From Pseudomonadota bacterium (GTDB taxonomy: Bacteria > Pseudomonadota > Gammaproteobacteria > Xanthomonadales > Xanthomonadaceae), in assembly GCA_023395465.1 (NCBI GenBank), contig JAEWZE010000020.1, forward strand, positions 1 through 6,771: a stretch of 6,771 nucleotides of DNA. The letters run 5' to 3'. Positions within the stretch are counted from its first letter, which is position 1. Each line of letters starts with the position of its first letter. This document shows positions 5,200 through 6,771 of this stretch, in pieces. A program made the position numbers and the translations under genes. The notes beneath the pieces were generated by a model. It was not told the DNA's origin and ran no database searches. It saw only the letters and a list, made by a program, of their open reading frames with translations.

Positions 5200-6771
5200 T
5201 CAGCCCAGCTTGCGCTCCTGGCGCGGCAGTGCCGAGGCATCCTCGGCCACGGCGTTGATGCGCTGCCACAGCTGCTTCATCGCCTCGTCGAAGGGCGAGT
5301 CCACCGAACGGACCTGGGCATTGCCCTGGGCCACCATCGCCGCGAGCTCCTCCGGCGACACCACGGTCTTGCGCAGGCCACGCCGGTTGACGATCAGGAA
5401 GCGCCCGGTCAGCGGGCTGATCCAGGCGATGCGGCCGGCGCTGTCCTGCCCGTCCTCATCCACCAGGCGCAGGCCCTGGCCCACGCGCAGGCGGCGCATG
5501 CGCGCGGCGATCGCGGGATCGAACTCGATCTGCGCGCTGCCCCCGGCCACGCGCAGGACGCCGTCGGCCTCGCTCGGGTCCGCCTCCTCGAGCTGCGGCT
5601 GGTGCACCGTGCGCGGCGTGTCGGGCAGGGCCAGCGCGGAGATGATGCGGGCCATCGCGTCGCGCGCGCTGCCCGCCTCCATGCCGCAGCTGGCATAGCA
5701 CTCGCCCAGCGGCACCTGCAGCGCCAGCAGTTGCCTGGCCACGACCGCGCCGCGCACCTCGGCGGCGTCGGCATCCACCTGCACCATCGCATCGCCGAGG
5801 TTGATCGCGGCCAGGTGGCGCTGGGAATCGGCGCCGTCGCGCAGCCAGGTCTGGGTGAGGTGGTGGCGCCAGTGGCGGTCGAGGAAATGGGCGACCGCCG
5901 CGGTCAGCGGCCGCCCCGCAAGCCGCGAGGCGACCAGGTCGGCCGCGCTGCGCCGCGCCTGCTGCAGCCGCTCGCGGCCGTGGATCGCCTCGGCCGCACG
6001 CTTCTCGGTGAGCTCGGCGCGGCGCCGCTGCTGGTCGAGATGGTCGCGCAGCTCGGCGGCCGCCAGTTCGAAGATCGCCTGGTCGTCCTGGTATTCCTCG
6101 ACCACGCGGTCGACCGCGTGGCCGGCCTGGTTCAGCGTTTCCTGGTCCTGCGGCGTCTTGCCTTCGTTGCCGTCGCAGGCCTCGGTCACCGCATCGAGCA
6201 GGCGCCGCGCTGGGTGGCTGCGGCGGTTGAACAGGGAATCGTCGGTCAGCGCCACCTTGAGGTAGGGCACCACCAGCTTGCCGTAGAGCTGGCGCGCGTC
6301 GCCGACCAGGTCGTTGGCGTCGAACAGCGACTGGAACAGGATCCCGATCAGGTCGATCGCGTCCTCCTCGTCGCCGCTGAAGTGGGTATGGGCCGGATCG
6401 AATCCGATCTGGCGCACGCCGTCGAGCAGGGAATGGCGGATCACGTCGGCCAGCGGACGCGCATCCTCGCCGGCCAGCACCTTCTCGAACGGCGCCGGAT
6501 CATCGCCCTGCAGCAGCGAGGCGAGGCTGACCAGCTCCTGCGTATCCAGGACATGGCCGGCCGATGGCGAGGCATGGCTCGGCGCCGACGGGAGGCCGGT
6601 CCGGCCCGGTCCCTGCGGTGGTTCGTCGGCCGGCGCGCGGGCGCGCCAGGCGCGCAGCTGGTCGCGCACCAGGTCGCGATAGCGCAGCGGGCGTCCGCTG
6701 GCCAGGGCCTCGGCCACGACCTGCTCGCGCACGCGGCTGGTGGCGGCGCTCTCGCCGCCCTGCTGGCTCGC
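5200..6771 (-). CDS. DUF1631 family protein, C-terminal part (5' end outside window)
   Basis: The frame is open to the right edge, giving 523 visible residues; family members in this group are longer (roughly 750 residues, from memory), so the N-terminus is missing. A GTG at 6732 is in frame but has no special claim as a start. Seen in order: a Pro/Gly/Ser-rich linker (about 44-73 of the visible part); a helical region; the DUF1631 core 'LFNRRSHPARRLLDAV' (about 170-185); a long charged helix probably forming a coiled coil (about 208-268); 'FLDRHWRHHLTQTWLRDG'; and a small beta-rich C-terminal module (about 424-468) with 'RVGQGLRLVDEDGQ' and 'RIAWISPLTGRFLIVNRRG', which resembles a PilZ-like barrel. 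No signal peptide or membrane helix is visible, so it is probably cytoplasmic. The function is unknown. It lies upstream of pntAA on the same strand with a 127-base gap, so co-transcription is possible. Confidence 0.88.
   Translation of the reverse strand, partial: ASQQGGESAATSRVREQVVAEALASGRPLRYRDLVRDQLRAWRARAPADEPPQGPGRTGLPSAPSHASPSAGHVLDTQELVSLASLLQGDDPAPFEKVLAGEDARPLADVIRHSLLDGVRQIGFDPAHTHFSGDEEDAIDLIGILFQSLFDANDLVGDARQLYGKLVVPYLKVALTDDSLFNRRSHPARRLLDAVTEACDGNEGKTPQDQETLNQAGHAVDRVVEEYQDDQAIFELAAAELRDHLDQQRRRAELTEKRAAEAIHGRERLQQARRSAADLVASRLAGRPLTAAVAHFLDRHWRHHLTQTWLRDGADSQRHLAAINLGDAMVQVDADAAEVRGAVVARQLLALQVPLGECYASCGMEAGSARDAMARIISALALPDTPRTVHQPQLEEADPSEADGVLRVAGGSAQIEFDPAIAARMRRLRVGQGLRLVDEDGQDSAGRIAWISPLTGRFLIVNRRGLRKTVVSPEELAAMVAQGNAQVRSVDSPFDEAMKQLWQRINAVAEDASALPRQERKLG

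Noticed and set aside
4338..5258. A 306-codon plus-strand frame opposite pntAA
   Set aside because: It is a shadow frame with His/Arg/Gln-rich low-information sequence and no supporting start signal.

Overview
The window comes from a very GC-rich proteobacterium. GC at third codon positions is close to saturated in the genes. The gene families (a TonB-dependent receptor, a DUF1631 protein with a 'SHPARRLL' core, and an ECF sigma factor followed by a small membrane protein and a DUF3106 protein) suggest a Xanthomonadaceae/Lysobacteraceae gammaproteobacterium such as Lysobacter, Luteimonas or a relative. This placement rests on recognition of the families, not on a database search.

Layout from left to right. 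Bases 1-619 (+) hold the C-terminal end of a TonB-dependent outer-membrane receptor. A strong hairpin at 640-663, flanked by A4 and T4, ends transcription from both sides. Bases 701-2397 (-) hold pntAB and pntB, the two membrane subunits of the proton-translocating NAD(P) transhydrogenase, coupled by an ATGA overlap. A divergent intergenic region (2398-2525) follows. Bases 2526-3955 (+) hold a tight three-gene cluster: an ECF sigma factor, a 124-residue single-pass membrane protein that is probably its anti-sigma partner, and a secreted DUF3106 protein built from ~18-residue repeats. Bases 3981-5072 (-) hold pntAA, the soluble NAD(H)-binding subunit of the same transhydrogenase. Bases 5200-6771 (-) hold the C-terminal two thirds or so of a DUF1631 protein that runs off the window.

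How the genes work together. PntAA, PntAB and PntB form one inner-membrane enzyme that uses the proton gradient to drive NADP+ reduction by NADH. Here pntAA is separated from pntAB-pntB by about 1.58 kb, and that gap is filled by the sigma module on the opposite strand. The split is the most unusual feature of the window. The sigma module resembles an envelope-stress circuit, with a cytoplasmic sigma factor, a membrane protein and a periplasmic helical repeat protein. That function is inferred.

No tRNA, rRNA, CRISPR array, insertion sequence or phage gene was seen. No gap without a gene exceeds 300 bases.
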